From Streptomyces albicerus (GTDB lineage: Bacteria > Actinomycetota > Actinomycetes > Streptomycetales > Streptomycetaceae): 64,000 nt of DNA. The stretch is taken from assembly GCF_008905045.1 (NCBI RefSeq), contig NZ_VWMY01000048.1:31528-95527 (forward strand), given 5' to 3'. Positions 26,032 through 34,654 of this stretch are shown one piece after another. A program made the position numbers and the translations under genes. Under the pieces are notes generated by a model. The model did not search any database. It was not told where the DNA came from and was given only the letters and a program-made list of their open reading frames with translations. Each line of letters opens with the position of its first letter. The stretch's first letter is position 1.

Positions 26032-26649
26032 ATGGGTAAAGTCGGCAGACCACGCAACCAGACAGCGCGCAGAGAGGCCCTCGTATCGGCCGCCGGGCTG
26101 GCCATCGCGCAGCGCGGACTCGAAGGTCTGCGCATCAAGGACATCGCGGATGCGGCGGGCGTCTCCCAGGGCTCGGTGCTGTACTACTACCCGGAGCTCG
26201 ACGACCTCGTGCTGGAGGTGCACCGAGGAGCGGTGGAGAACTTCCTGTTCTCCCGGCAGCAGGCGTACGACGGAGCGGCTGCGGGAGATCCCGCGTCAAG
26301 GCTGCGCGCGCTCCTCGACAGTGGTCTGCCGGACACCATGGAGGACGCCGTTCACGGGCTGCTCTACGAACTACACCGGCGCGCGGGCCGCAGTCCCGGC
26401 CATGCCGAACTGATGACCTCCCTCTTCGCCCGGGAGGTGGCGCTCTACACGACCGCGCTCGAGGTCGGCGCCGCGACCGGCGTGTTCTCCCTCGCCGCGT
26501 CCGCGCACGATCTGGCGCACGGGCTGGTGGCCCTGGAGGACGGCTACGGCCTGCACATCGTCAGCCACAACGCGACTCTGCGCGTGGACAGGGCCCATGA
26601 GCTGATTCTGGCCCACGCACGGGCGGTGACGGGCTGCGCCGGCCTGTAG
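26032..26649 (+). CDS. TetR-family transcriptional regulator
   Basis: A 205-residue regulator. The N-terminal HTH (IKDIADAAGVSQGSVLYYYP) is near residues 38-57, after basic GRPRNQTARREAL. The C-terminal region (GHAELMTSLFAREVALYTTA) is of the RutR/BetI-like C-terminal type seen in regulators of nitrogen-compound use. Divergent from the ALDH-aminotransferase-permease-amidohydrolase run and from the inverted repeat at 25935-25952, so it most likely represses that run. ATG 26032 gives the usual N-terminal length. Confidence 0.92.
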   Translation: MGKVGRPRNQTARREALVSAAGLAIAQRGLEGLRIKDIADAAGVSQGSVLYYYPELDDLVLEVHRGAVENFLFSRQQAYDGAAAGDPASRLRALLDSGLPDTMEDAVHGLLYELHRRAGRSPGHAELMTSLFAREVALYTTALEVGAATGVFSLAASAHDLAHGLVALEDGYGLHIVSHNATLRVDRAHELILAHARAVTGCAGL

Positions 26650-26697
26650 GGCTTGACGGCCACCGATCGGATCCCCTCCCGGTGAGCGGCTGCCGCC

Positions 26698-27624
26698 TCA
26701 GCGCTTGGCGGACCGGGCGGCGATCTCCCGCAGCAGGTCCATCACCGCTCGGGCGCGGGCGCTCTGGGTCACGCCGCCCACAGATGCGATCTTGACTTCG
26801 AGCGGGGGCCCGCCGTCCCGCAACCGCAGTTCCGCGACCTCACCGCCGCCGTACGTCTGACTGGTCGCGGGCTGCTGGTTGAGCACGGAGTATCCAAGTC
26901 CTCGGGCCACCAGCGAACGTACTGTCTCGTAGCTCTGGGTGCGGTAGCGGACATCGGGCGCCGTGCCGGTGGCGGCCAGCAGCGAGTGGAAGTAGTCGCG
27001 GCTGTGGGGAAGGTCCAGCAGGACGAGCGGTTCCGTGGACAGTTCGGTCAGCTCCACACTGCCCTGACCGGCCAGCGGGTGATCGGCCGCGACGATGACA
27101 TAGGCCGGGGCACGGGCGATCGTCTCACTGCGCAGTTCCGGCTCGGCAGCCAGACCGAGGCCGTAGGTGAGAGCGAAGTCGATACGCCCCGCCGCCAGGG
27201 CGTGGACGAGCTGGTCCGTCTCCGCCTCCACCACGTCGATCTCGATGCCCGGATAGCGTCTGGTGCACTCGCTGAACAGGGGCGGCAGGTAGTAGGGGGC
27301 CAGGGTCACGAAACAGCCGACGGCCACCGGCCCGGAGATGATCTCGCCGTCTCCCCGGGCCTCTCGTTCGACCTCGCGTGCGCGGGCCAGCAGATCACGC
27401 GCCTGCTGCTGGAGCCTCTCCCCGGCGGGTGTCAGGGTCAGTCCCCGGCCCCGTCGGCGGATGAACAGCTGCACCTGCAGGTCCCGCTCCAGGTTGTAGA
27501 TGGCCGTGGACACCGCGGACTGCGCGATGTGGAGCTCCAGCGACGCCTCCGTCATCGACCCGCGCTCGGCGGCGACCAGGAAGTAGCGGAGCTGAACGAG
27601 AGTGAAACCCAACGGTGACGTCAT
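26698..27624 (-). CDS. LysR-family transcriptional regulator
   Basis: A 308-residue LTTR. The N-terminal winged HTH is in residues 8-67 (EASLELHIAQSAVSTAIYNL), followed by a linker helix and a periplasmic-binding-like effector domain (VAVGCFVTLAPYYLPPL onward). Its ATG overlaps the stop of a truncated transporter (ATGA), so it is now translated as the last gene of the FMO-RidA-DUF1028-M20 run. A T-N11-A palindrome at 31751-31765, upstream of that run, is the obvious target. The inducer is probably a substrate or intermediate of the run. Confidence 0.92.
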   Translation of the reverse strand: MTSPLGFTLVQLRYFLVAAERGSMTEASLELHIAQSAVSTAIYNLERDLQVQLFIRRRGRGLTLTPAGERLQQQARDLLARAREVEREARGDGEIISGPVAVGCFVTLAPYYLPPLFSECTRRYPGIEIDVVEAETDQLVHALAAGRIDFALTYGLGLAAEPELRSETIARAPAYVIVAADHPLAGQGSVELTELSTEPLVLLDLPHSRDYFHSLLAATGTAPDVRYRTQSYETVRSLVARGLGYSVLNQQPATSQTYGGGEVAELRLRDGGPPLEVKIASVGGVTQSARARAVMDLLREIAARSAKR

Positions 27625-27941
27625 GCGAGACCCTTGACCAGAGACAGGGTGCGCTTGCGGCCGATCCTGTCACCGAGCGGCCCGAACACCAGGGCACCGA
27701 TCGGGCGTATGCCGAAGGAGACGACGAACACGCCGAACACGGCGAGCAGTCCGGTCGTGCCGTTCTCGGACGGGAAGAAGACGGTCGCGACGGTGCCGGC
27801 GAGATAGGCATACGCAGCCCAGTCGAACCAGTGCACGAACACGCCGACGGCTCCCGCCACAACGCTCCTGCGCAGTGCGACCACGTCGGTGGCCACCTCG
27901 GCCTCGGTGGTCGACGTGGCGCCGCTGTTACAGGTGGGCAT
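27621..27941 (-). pseudogene. N-terminal stub of an MHS-type MFS transporter
   Basis: About 106 residues with the first helices of the metabolite:H+ symporter family: VFVHWFDWAAYAYLAG, FGVFVVSFGIRPIGALVFG and motif A GPLGDRIGRKRTL. The frame then ends SLVKGLA and stops inside the LysR start; about 330 residues that should follow are absent. The deletion fused the stub to the regulator with a 4-bp overlap. An intact gene would import an organic acid or betaine-like compound, probably the substrate of the enzymes upstream. The frame extends to 28055, but ATG 27941 matches the family N terminus. Confidence 0.8.
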
Positions 27942-28045
27942 ACGCGCCTCCCCGTAGGTATGGACGGAGAAGCCGGACCCGGGCGGGACGTCGCCCGGGT
28001 CCATCCACAGCACGCGGCCGGGGCGCACAGCCGCGCCGCGGACCG

Positions 28046-29200
28046 TCACAGGCACGCCGCCGCTCCCCCGCCCGGCACGCCTCGGTCCACACCGGTCCAG
28101 GCCAGCGCGGTCGCTCCGTCGAGCAGGGCCCGCTGCGCCGTTCCGCCCACGCAGTACGCGGCGAACTCGTGCTGGTGGTTGGTGGCGGGCAGGGAGCCGA
28201 TGCCGATGTAGGGGTGGATGGCCGGCACCACCTGCGAAACATTGCCCATGTCGGTGGAGGCGCGGTTCATCCGTGCGGCCTGGCCGGGCGGCGCGAACTC
28301 CCGCCCCAGCGCGACGGCGTTCGCACGGTAGTGCCCAAGGGCGGTCTCATCCGTGCGGAACTCCGCGTACGGCTGACTCTCCGGCTCGATCTCCAGGTCG
28401 CAGCCGGTGGCGAGGGCGCCCGCCTCGAAGGCCCGCATGACGCGCGGCTCCAGCTCGGCCAGTTCGGCGAGCGTCTCGGCCCTGACGTACCAACGTCCGC
28501 TCGACCGTTCCGGGATGGCGTTCGGGGCGTCCCCGGCGTGCGTCACCACGCCGTGCACCCTGGCCGAGGCCGGCAACTGCTGGCGCAGGAGCCCGATGGC
28601 GACCTGGGCCACGGTGAAAGCGTCGGCCGCGTTGACCCCGGCCTCCGGGTAGGCGGCGGCGTGCGCGGACTTCCCGGTGTAGGAGATCTTGGAATGGCTG
28701 ACCGCGAAGGGACGGGCCTCGGCCACGTCGACCGGCGCCGGGTGCACCATCATCGCGAGGTCGACCCCGGCGAAGGCCCCGCGGTCGAGCATCTCGATCT
28801 TGCCGCCGCCGCCCTCCTCGGCCGGGGTGCCGTAGACCTCCACGGTGAGGCCGGCTTCGTCGGCGACGGCGGCCAGGCCGAGCGCTGCGCCGACCGAACT
28901 CGCCGCGATGAGGTTGTGGCCGCACGCGTGCCCCAGACCGGGCAGCGCGTCGTACTCGGCGCACAACGCGATCCGGACGGGCCCGCTGCCGAACCGGGCG
29001 TAGAACGCCGTCTCCAGGCCCAGGTAGGAAGAGGTGACGTCGAATCCGGCGCGGTCCAGCAGCTCGGGGACGGCGGCGGCGGCCCGGTGTTCCTCCCAGG
29101 CCGTCTCCGGGTCGGCGTGCAACCGCTCGGAGAGACCGATCAGTTCCTCGGCATGACGGCCGATCGCCTGCCGAGCCGCCTTCTTCAGCGCGCCCGTCAC
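28046..29200 (-). CDS. M20-family amidohydrolase/peptidase
   Basis: A 384-residue zinc amidohydrolase of the AbgB/IAA-amino-acid-hydrolase branch. Visible: PETAWEEHRAA, the metal site GHACGHNL, TPAEEGGGGK (catalytic Glu pair), the dimerisation-domain motif SAHAAAYPEAG and the late His in ATNHQHEFA. These enzymes cleave N-acyl or carbamoyl amino acids. The GTG start at 29200 overlaps the stop of the DUF1028 gene (GTGA), so it is translationally coupled. It probably liberates an amino acid or amine from an amide made or imported by this pathway. Confidence 0.9.
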   Translation of the reverse strand: MTGALKKAARQAIGRHAEELIGLSERLHADPETAWEEHRAAAAVPELLDRAGFDVTSSYLGLETAFYARFGSGPVRIALCAEYDALPGLGHACGHNLIAASSVGAALGLAAVADEAGLTVEVYGTPAEEGGGGKIEMLDRGAFAGVDLAMMVHPAPVDVAEARPFAVSHSKISYTGKSAHAAAYPEAGVNAADAFTVAQVAIGLLRQQLPASARVHGVVTHAGDAPNAIPERSSGRWYVRAETLAELAELEPRVMRAFEAGALATGCDLEIEPESQPYAEFRTDETALGHYRANAVALGREFAPPGQAARMNRASTDMGNVSQVVPAIHPYIGIGSLPATNHQHEFAAYCVGGTAQRALLDGATALAWTGVDRGVPGGGAAACL

Positions 29201-29871
29201 CGGTCACCCGGCACGCCGTACGAGGGGGCGGAGGCGGGGTCGAGTCCGCGCCGCACGTAGTCGTCCCGCTGCGGCATCCAGATGTCGAGGAGTTCACCGA
29301 GCCGGTCCACGGGATCCTCGGCCCAGTCCACCCGCAGGTCGGTCACCCGCCAACCCACGTCCGCGACGACCGCCAGGCCCGCGGAGTACACCGGTCCCTC
29401 CTCGCCGCCGGCCGCGACCGCGGCCCGCAGGGCGGTGAGCAGACGCTCCTCGAGCTCACCGGTGGCCGCGGACCATGCGTCGAGGAGAACGCCAGGGATG
29501 TGCTCACCGGACAGCATGTTGCCGGCCGCCACCGCGCCGACCGCGGTGGCCGAGGCGTGTGTACCCAGGGTCCGTGAGCCGCTGTAGGCGAACCCGGGTC
29601 CGGCACGGCCCAGCACGGTCAGCTGGCGGTATGCGATGGACGTCGCGTGCTGAGCCGCGCCCGTGACGTCGGCCAGGGCGCGCTCCGCGTCACCGTGTTC
29701 CGCCAGCTCCCGCAGCAGACTCGTACCGAGCGTGGGGTCGGTGATGTTCTGTGAGGCCGCCGCGCCGACCCCGGGCTGCAGATGGGCGACCCGGGCGGCG
29801 ACCGCCGGGCTCGACGAACTGGCCGCGATGCCGAACCGTTCGCCGTCACGGACCACGAGGGAGAACGTCAT
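29197..29871 (-). CDS. DUF1028 family protein (Ntn-hydrolase-like)
   Basis: A 224-residue protein beginning MTFSLVVRDGERFGIAASS, with PGVGAAASQNITDPTLG, the typical DUF1028 N-terminal half. The family is predicted to have an Ntn-hydrolase fold; its reaction is undefined. ATG 29871 overlaps the RidA stop by 4 bp, and its own end overlaps the M20 gene. DUF1028 genes recur beside amidohydrolases and RidA, so a hydrolytic step on an amide is plausible but unproven. Confidence 0.85.
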   Translation of the reverse strand: MTFSLVVRDGERFGIAASSSSPAVAARVAHLQPGVGAAASQNITDPTLGTSLLRELAEHGDAERALADVTGAAQHATSIAYRQLTVLGRAGPGFAYSGSRTLGTHASATAVGAVAAGNMLSGEHIPGVLLDAWSAATGELEERLLTALRAAVAAGGEEGPVYSAGLAVVADVGWRVTDLRVDWAEDPVDRLGELLDIWMPQRDDYVRRGLDPASAPSYGVPGDR

Positions 29872-30338
29872 GCCCGGTCCTCCTCGGGGATCACGGCGAC
29901 GGCGTCGATCTCGCACAGCCACTCGGGGCGAGCCAGGGCGGAGACCACCAGGCCGGTGGAGATCGGGTGGACGCCCTTGGTCCAGCGGCCCACGGTGCGG
30001 TACACCGCCTCGCGATAACGCGGGTCGATCAGATAGATCGTCACCTTGACCAGGTGCTCCATCCGGCTGCCCGACTCTTCGAGCAGCATTTTGATGTTCG
30101 CCATGGCCTGTTCGGCCTGCGCCTCGGCGTCGCCGATGCCCACTGACTCGCTGGTGTCGAGGTTCTGGCCGATCTGGCCGCGGACGTACACCGTGTTGCC
30201 GGCGACGACGGCCTGGCAGAGGTCGTTGTCGAGGTTCTGCTCGGGATAGGTCTCGCGCGTGTTGAACGGGCGGATCCGGGTGTGTCCGCCGGCGACGATC
30301 GGGGCCTTCACCTGGCGGCCCTCACTCGTGGAGGTCAT
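29868..30338 (-). CDS. RidA family (YjgF/UK114) protein
   Basis: A 156-residue RidA-superfamily protein, with an N-terminal extension before PFNTRETYPEQNL. Core landmarks are YVRGQIGQNLD, AMANIKMLLEESGSRMEHLVK (helix-strand of the trimer fold) and the conserved Arg in ALARPEWLCEIDAV. RidA proteins deaminate reactive enamine/imine intermediates. ATG 30338 is preferred because GAGGAG precedes it. It lies 10 bp downstream of the FMO gene and overlaps the DUF1028 gene. An imine made by the flavoenzyme would be a natural substrate. Confidence 0.88.
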   Translation of the reverse strand: MTSTSEGRQVKAPIVAGGHTRIRPFNTRETYPEQNLDNDLCQAVVAGNTVYVRGQIGQNLDTSESVGIGDAEAQAEQAMANIKMLLEESGSRMEHLVKVTIYLIDPRYREAVYRTVGRWTKGVHPISTGLVVSALARPEWLCEIDAVAVIPEEDRA

Positions 30339-30348
30339 CTTCTGCTCC

Positions 30349-31635
30349 TCAGTTCTTCCGAGTCGCCGGCGCGGCGCCAGGCCGGTCGGTGATGCCGTAC
30401 GCGAGATAGCCCCGCTGGATCGCGATGTGGTCGGCGACGTACCTGGCGTCGTGCCACACACCCCAGATGAAGCTCGATCCGCGGCGAGACAGCCAGGGCA
30501 GGCCCAGGAAGTAGACGCCGGACTCGCGGGACACTCCGCGTCGCTGGTCCGGCCGTCCGTTCCCGTCGAACGCGTCGACGTCGAGCCAGCCGTAGTCGGC
30601 GGCGAAGCCCGTCGCCCAGATGATCGAGGTGACGCCGGCCTCGGCCAGGTCGAGTTCCCGTCGGGGATCGGTCACGCTGTCCGGGAGCGGTCCGAGGACG
30701 TGGGCCTCCGGCTCCTCAGGGAGGTCGAGCCCGTTGCGCTCGACGTACTCGTCGGCCGCGCGGAGCAGGGAGAGGTACTTGTCGTCGCCGAGCGCGATGT
30801 TCGTCGCGAGATCCGGCGCGAAGCGCAGTACGCCGTCGTCGTAGGACGCGGTCAATCCGGCGAGCTCGATGCCGGTGTCGGCCAGGGCACGGAAGTCCAC
30901 GGTGTGGCCGCCGCGGGCGCCGCTGACCGCGATGGTGACATGTTCAGCGCCCTGGGGAGGCGTCTCGGCGTCCCAAAGTCCGAGCACACCGAGCCACCAG
31001 CAGAAGTCACGTCCGCGGTACTCGCGGGGAGGCCGATCGTGCGGACCGACGGAGAGGTGGACCTGGCGTCCGGACCGGCGCAGCTCGTCGGCGATCTGGA
31101 CCCCCGAGGAGCCGGCCCCCACCACGAGGACCGCGCCCACGGGCAGTTGCTCCGGGTTGCGGTACCCGCTGGAGTGCATCTGCACCGGGACGGCGCCCTC
31201 CGGGACAATGGGCGGGAACACGGGCCGCTGGAACGGTCCGGTCGCGGCCACCACGAAGCGCGCGTCGATACAACCCTCCGACGTCTCGACCCGGAAACCA
31301 GGCCGACCGTCGTGCTTGCGCACCGAGGTCACCTCGACGCCGCACCGGATCGGGGCACCGATCTTCTCGGCGTACGCGGCGAAGTAGTCGGCGACCTGCT
31401 CCTTCGAGGCGAAACCGTCGGGGTCCACGTCGGGAAACTCCAGACCCGGGAATCGGTCGTGCCACGCGGGCCCGTTCGCGACCAGGGAATCCCACCGCTC
31501 CGAGCGCCACCGCTCGGCGACCCGGTGCCGCTCCAGGACGATGTGCGGTACGCCGTGGGCCCCGAGGTGCTCGCTCATTGCCACGCCTGCCTGGCCCGCC
31601 CCGACGACGACTACTTCAGTCTCTTCACTCGGCAT
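30349..31635 (-). CDS. FAD/NADPH-dependent flavin monooxygenase (CzcO/FMO-like)
   Basis: A 428-residue two-dinucleotide-fold flavoprotein. The FAD motif is VVVGAGQAGVAMSEHL at the N terminus, the NADPH motif VVGAGSSGVQIADEL near residue 180, and the IIWATGF motif marks group B monooxygenases. Such enzymes oxygenate amines, N-heterocycles or ketones. The start ATG 31635 is preferred to a GTG at 31647 because GTGGAGG sits just before it. It is the first gene of a tight run with RidA, DUF1028 and M20 genes, and a LysR-type palindrome lies about 115 bp upstream. Confidence 0.88.
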   Translation of the reverse strand: MPSEETEVVVVGAGQAGVAMSEHLGAHGVPHIVLERHRVAERWRSERWDSLVANGPAWHDRFPGLEFPDVDPDGFASKEQVADYFAAYAEKIGAPIRCGVEVTSVRKHDGRPGFRVETSEGCIDARFVVAATGPFQRPVFPPIVPEGAVPVQMHSSGYRNPEQLPVGAVLVVGAGSSGVQIADELRRSGRQVHLSVGPHDRPPREYRGRDFCWWLGVLGLWDAETPPQGAEHVTIAVSGARGGHTVDFRALADTGIELAGLTASYDDGVLRFAPDLATNIALGDDKYLSLLRAADEYVERNGLDLPEEPEAHVLGPLPDSVTDPRRELDLAEAGVTSIIWATGFAADYGWLDVDAFDGNGRPDQRRGVSRESGVYFLGLPWLSRRGSSFIWGVWHDARYVADHIAIQRGYLAYGITDRPGAAPATRKN

Positions 31636-31750
31636 GTCAGCCTCCACTCAGGCGGTAGTCCCTCCCGGGTGTCGTGTTGACTGTGCTACCGCACGACACA
31701 TCCTCGAACGCGCCCGAAACTCTGTCCAACAGATGTTTCCGTTGCGGGTG

Positions 31751-31765
31751 ATCTGATTTTCAGAT
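31751..31765. promoter_or_regulatory. LysR-type binding site upstream of the FMO run
   Basis: ATCTGATTTTCAGAT has perfect 6-bp arms around TTT and contains the T-N11-A LysR core (31752-31764). It is the only clear palindrome upstream of the flavoenzyme gene, and the LysR gene is the last member of that run. Confidence 0.6.
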
Positions 31766-31937
31766 TCAACGCCTGAGGCAGTGAAGGCCGCACGTCCTAC
31801 GACGGCCCGCCTACCAGGCGCCCGTCCGATGCGGGCAGGGAGCGGGCACTGCAGAGCCCCCTCCGGTCGGGACGATGCCGGCCGAGGCGAGGCGAGGCGA
31901 AAGCTGCCCGTGGAGGGGGCCTGGCGTGACGGTGTCA

Positions 31938-32490
31938 GCGCAGCGCTCCGTCGTTGTGGACGACATGGCCGCCGATCACCGTCTCTCCCCCACTGTCAGG
32001 CGGTCGATGCGGCCGGGGTCGACCGAGAGCAGGTCGTCCGAGAGCAAGGCGAAGTCCGCCAGCATGCCGCGTCGCGGTGCGCCGGTTGACATGTCATGGA
32101 TGCCGAGCAGCGGACTGCCGTGTGCGACCGGGGCATCACTGCTGTCGGGGAGAACCGCTCCCGCGTCCAGCCAGCTGCGCATGCGGTAGCAGCGGTTGGC
32201 CCGTCCCGGGCCCAGTGCGGTGATCACGCCGTCCCCGATATCGGACACGAAGCGGCCTTGCGGCACGGCGACGATGCCGCTGTCCACCAGGCGGCGGACC
32301 TGATCGTCCGAGGCCACGGCGAAGTGCTCGATGCGATGGCGTGTGTCCGAGCGCGGATGCGCGCGTTGCGCCGTCTCGACGGCGTCCAGGGCGACGTCGA
32401 TCGCCGCGTCGCCGATCGCGGGCGCGGCGACCCGCCAACCGCACCGGTGCGCTTCGACGACCGCGCGCGGCAGGTGAGGTCCCAGATTGG
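31938..32490 (-). pseudogene. truncated YtcJ-type amidohydrolase
   Basis: Minus-strand fragments match the C-terminal half of YtcJ-like amidohydrolases: PRAVVEAHRCGWRVAAPAIG, then RHRIEHFAVASDDQVRRL, LPDSSDAPVAHGSPLLGIHDM, a jump to RRGMLADFALLSDDLL, then ETVIGGHVVHNDGALR. The first about 300 residues are missing. About 60 residues are deleted after GIHDM (near 32090), and a 2-bp insertion near 31983 shifts the last 17 residues out of frame. The HAIGD metal-site residue reads PAIGD, so a ligand is also lost. A distinct intact member of the family lies at 17989. Confidence 0.75.
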
Positions 32491-32636
32491 AGTATGTCTA
32501 CCGAGACGTATTTGTAAGGCGCGCGCCACGCCCCGGCGGATGACCAGGGCGTGGTGCGCCGTGCCTGTTGATCAGCAACGGTGAATGCACGCCCCGCCTC
32601 GCAGAGGGGGCCATGGAGTACCCCACCTGCGTGCCG

Positions 32637-33542
32637 TCAGGCGCGTGACGTGAGGATGCTGAGCGTGTTGGCGGCGACGATGGCTGCGATGGCGGCCCAC
32701 TCGGTCCAGCCCAGGTTCTGGCCGAGGATGATCCAGCCGACCACGGCGGCCAGGACGGGGTTGACGCTCATGAAGAGCCCGAAGGTCTGGGCCGGTACGC
32801 GGCGCAGGGTGCGCAGGTCCGCCAGGTACGGGACGGCTGAGGACAGGACGCCGGCTGCGAGGGCGTAGGCGGCGGCCCCGGCGGTCGGCGGATGCTCGAC
32901 GACGAGGACGATTCCGACCGGCAGGAACATCAGGGCGGAGAGTCCGGCGGCGGCCGCCGATCCCTGCACTCCGGGGATGCGTCGGCCGACGGTGCGGTTG
33001 AGCAGGATGTAGGACGCCCAGCAGACGGCGGCCAGCAGCCCCAGGCCCATCCCCAGATAGTCGGTGGAAGGCTGCGGGCGCATCAGGGTGATGACGCCCG
33101 CCGCGGCGATCAGCGCACAGCACGCGTCCACGCGGCGGCGTGAGGCGGCGAGGGCGATGCCGAGAGGTCCGAGGAACTCCAGGGTCACCGCGAGGCCGAG
33201 GCCGATGCGGTCGATGGCGCTGTACAGGGACAGGTTCATCGTTCCGAACACCACGGCCAGCAGCAGGACCGGCCACCACTGCTGCTTGGTGAAGGTGCGC
33301 AGACGGGGACGGCCGACGGCCAGCAGAACGATCGCGGCGACGTACTGGCGTACGGCGACGACACCGACAGGTCCAAGGACGGGGAAGGCCAGGGAACCGA
33401 TCGCGGCACCGGTCTGGTTGGACAGGCCGCTGCCGAACATGGTGACCACACCGGCCAGGCGCTTTCCGCCGGGCTTCGGGGCGGAGGGTGCCGTGACAGT
33501 CCGGTGCGCGGGTGCTGCTGAGCGTGCGGGTGCGGCTTGCAT
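32637..33542 (-). CDS. EamA-family (DMT) exporter, RhtA-like
   Basis: A 301-residue protein with about ten helices and two EamA repeats. Landmarks: VVFGTMNLSLYSAIDRIGLG and VTLEFLGPLGIAL in repeat 1, and RTLRRVPAQTFGLFMSVNPVLAA in repeat 2, as in threonine/homoserine exporter RhtA. Family members export amino acids and related metabolites. Divergent from the LysR gene at 33611 with only 68 bp between, a classic exporter/regulator pair. The gene lies beside an amidohydrolase relic with which no link is seen. Confidence 0.9.
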   Translation of the reverse strand: MQAAPARSAAPAHRTVTAPSAPKPGGKRLAGVVTMFGSGLSNQTGAAIGSLAFPVLGPVGVVAVRQYVAAIVLLAVGRPRLRTFTKQQWWPVLLLAVVFGTMNLSLYSAIDRIGLGLAVTLEFLGPLGIALAASRRRVDACCALIAAAGVITLMRPQPSTDYLGMGLGLLAAVCWASYILLNRTVGRRIPGVQGSAAAAGLSALMFLPVGIVLVVEHPPTAGAAAYALAAGVLSSAVPYLADLRTLRRVPAQTFGLFMSVNPVLAAVVGWIILGQNLGWTEWAAIAAIVAANTLSILTSRA

Positions 33543-33569
33543 GCCCCGATCCTGCGAGGAGACAGCTCT

Positions 33570-33582
33570 TGCGCAAAATGCA
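33570..33582. promoter_or_regulatory. LysR-type site in the EamA/LysR divergent spacer
   Basis: TGCGCAAAATGCA fits the T-N11-A LysR core with TGC/GCA ends. It lies midway in the 68-bp spacer, where it could serve both promoters. A short motif, so moderate certainty. Confidence 0.45.
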
Positions 33583-33610
33583 TCAGCGGGTCTGTCTATA
33601 CGCTTGAGTC

Positions 33611-34465
33611 ATGAATGTGGAGCTGCGGCAGTTGCGCTGTCTCGTCGCGATCGTCGACGAGGGCAGCTTCACCGACGCCGCGATCGCGCTCGGAGTCTCC
33701 CAGGCGGCCGTGTCCCGCACGCTGGCCTCCCTCGAACGCGCCCTCGGCGTACGACTGTTGCGGCGGACCTCCCGTGAGGTGAGCCCGACGGGGACGGGGC
33801 TGCGCGTGGTGAGGCATGCCCGGCGGGTGCTCGGCGAAGTGGACGACCTGGTTCGGGAGGCCGCCTCAGATCATGCCTACCTGCGGATCGGTTATGCCTG
33901 GTCGGCTGTCGGCCGCCACACGCTGGCTCTTCAGCGCCGCTGGGCCGAGACGCACCCCGAGACGGAGCTGCGGCTCGTCCGCGTCAACTCCGCCACCGCC
34001 GGGCTTGCGGAGGGGGCTTGTGGCCTGGCCGTGGTACGCAGGCCGCTGGACGACCGCCGCTTCGACTCCGCCATCGTGGGGCTGGAGAGGCGGTTGTGCG
34101 CCATGGCGTCCGACGACCCCTTGGCCGGGCGCCGCTCCGTGAGACTCGCCGACATCGGCGGGCGTACGCTGCTGATCGACCGGAGGACGGGCACCACCAC
34201 GACGGAGCTGTGGCCACCGGATTCCCGTCCGGCGACCAAGGACTCCCACGACGTCGACGACTGGCTGACCACGATCTCCACGGGCCGCTGCGTGGGTATC
34301 ACGGCCGAGTCGACCGCGCACCAGTACCCGCGTCCCGGCATCGTCTACCGGCCGGTGCGCGACGCCGAGCCGATCGCGGTGCGGCTGGCCTGGTGGCGGG
34401 ACGAACCGCATCCCGCCCTCCAGGCCGCGATCGAACTACTCACCACGCTCTACCGCACGGGATGA
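33611..34465 (+). CDS. LysR-family transcriptional regulator
   Basis: A 284-residue LTTR. Residues 1-60 hold the winged HTH (DAAIALGVSQAAVSRTLASL), followed by the effector domain (YLRIGYAWSAVGRHTL onward). Slightly shorter than the usual 300 residues. Divergent from the EamA exporter gene and the T-N11-A site at 33570, so it most likely activates the exporter in response to the exported metabolite. Confidence 0.92.
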   Translation: MNVELRQLRCLVAIVDEGSFTDAAIALGVSQAAVSRTLASLERALGVRLLRRTSREVSPTGTGLRVVRHARRVLGEVDDLVREAASDHAYLRIGYAWSAVGRHTLALQRRWAETHPETELRLVRVNSATAGLAEGACGLAVVRRPLDDRRFDSAIVGLERRLCAMASDDPLAGRRSVRLADIGGRTLLIDRRTGTTTTELWPPDSRPATKDSHDVDDWLTTISTGRCVGITAESTAHQYPRPGIVYRPVRDAEPIAVRLAWWRDEPHPALQAAIELLTTLYRTG

Positions 34466-34654
34466 CCCGGCCCGTACGTCATGTCAGCGCGGCCATCCCG
34501 CGAGCGAGCCGACGGCAACTACCCGCCGACGCGTGCTGGAAGTACTGTTGATCTCTCGCATATCGGGTCGCGCAGAAGGACGCACGGACGCACGGCGGCC
34601 TCGTCACCGGCTCAGAAATCGTAGGGCCTGTGCAGCGGTGTCCGACTCGGGTGC

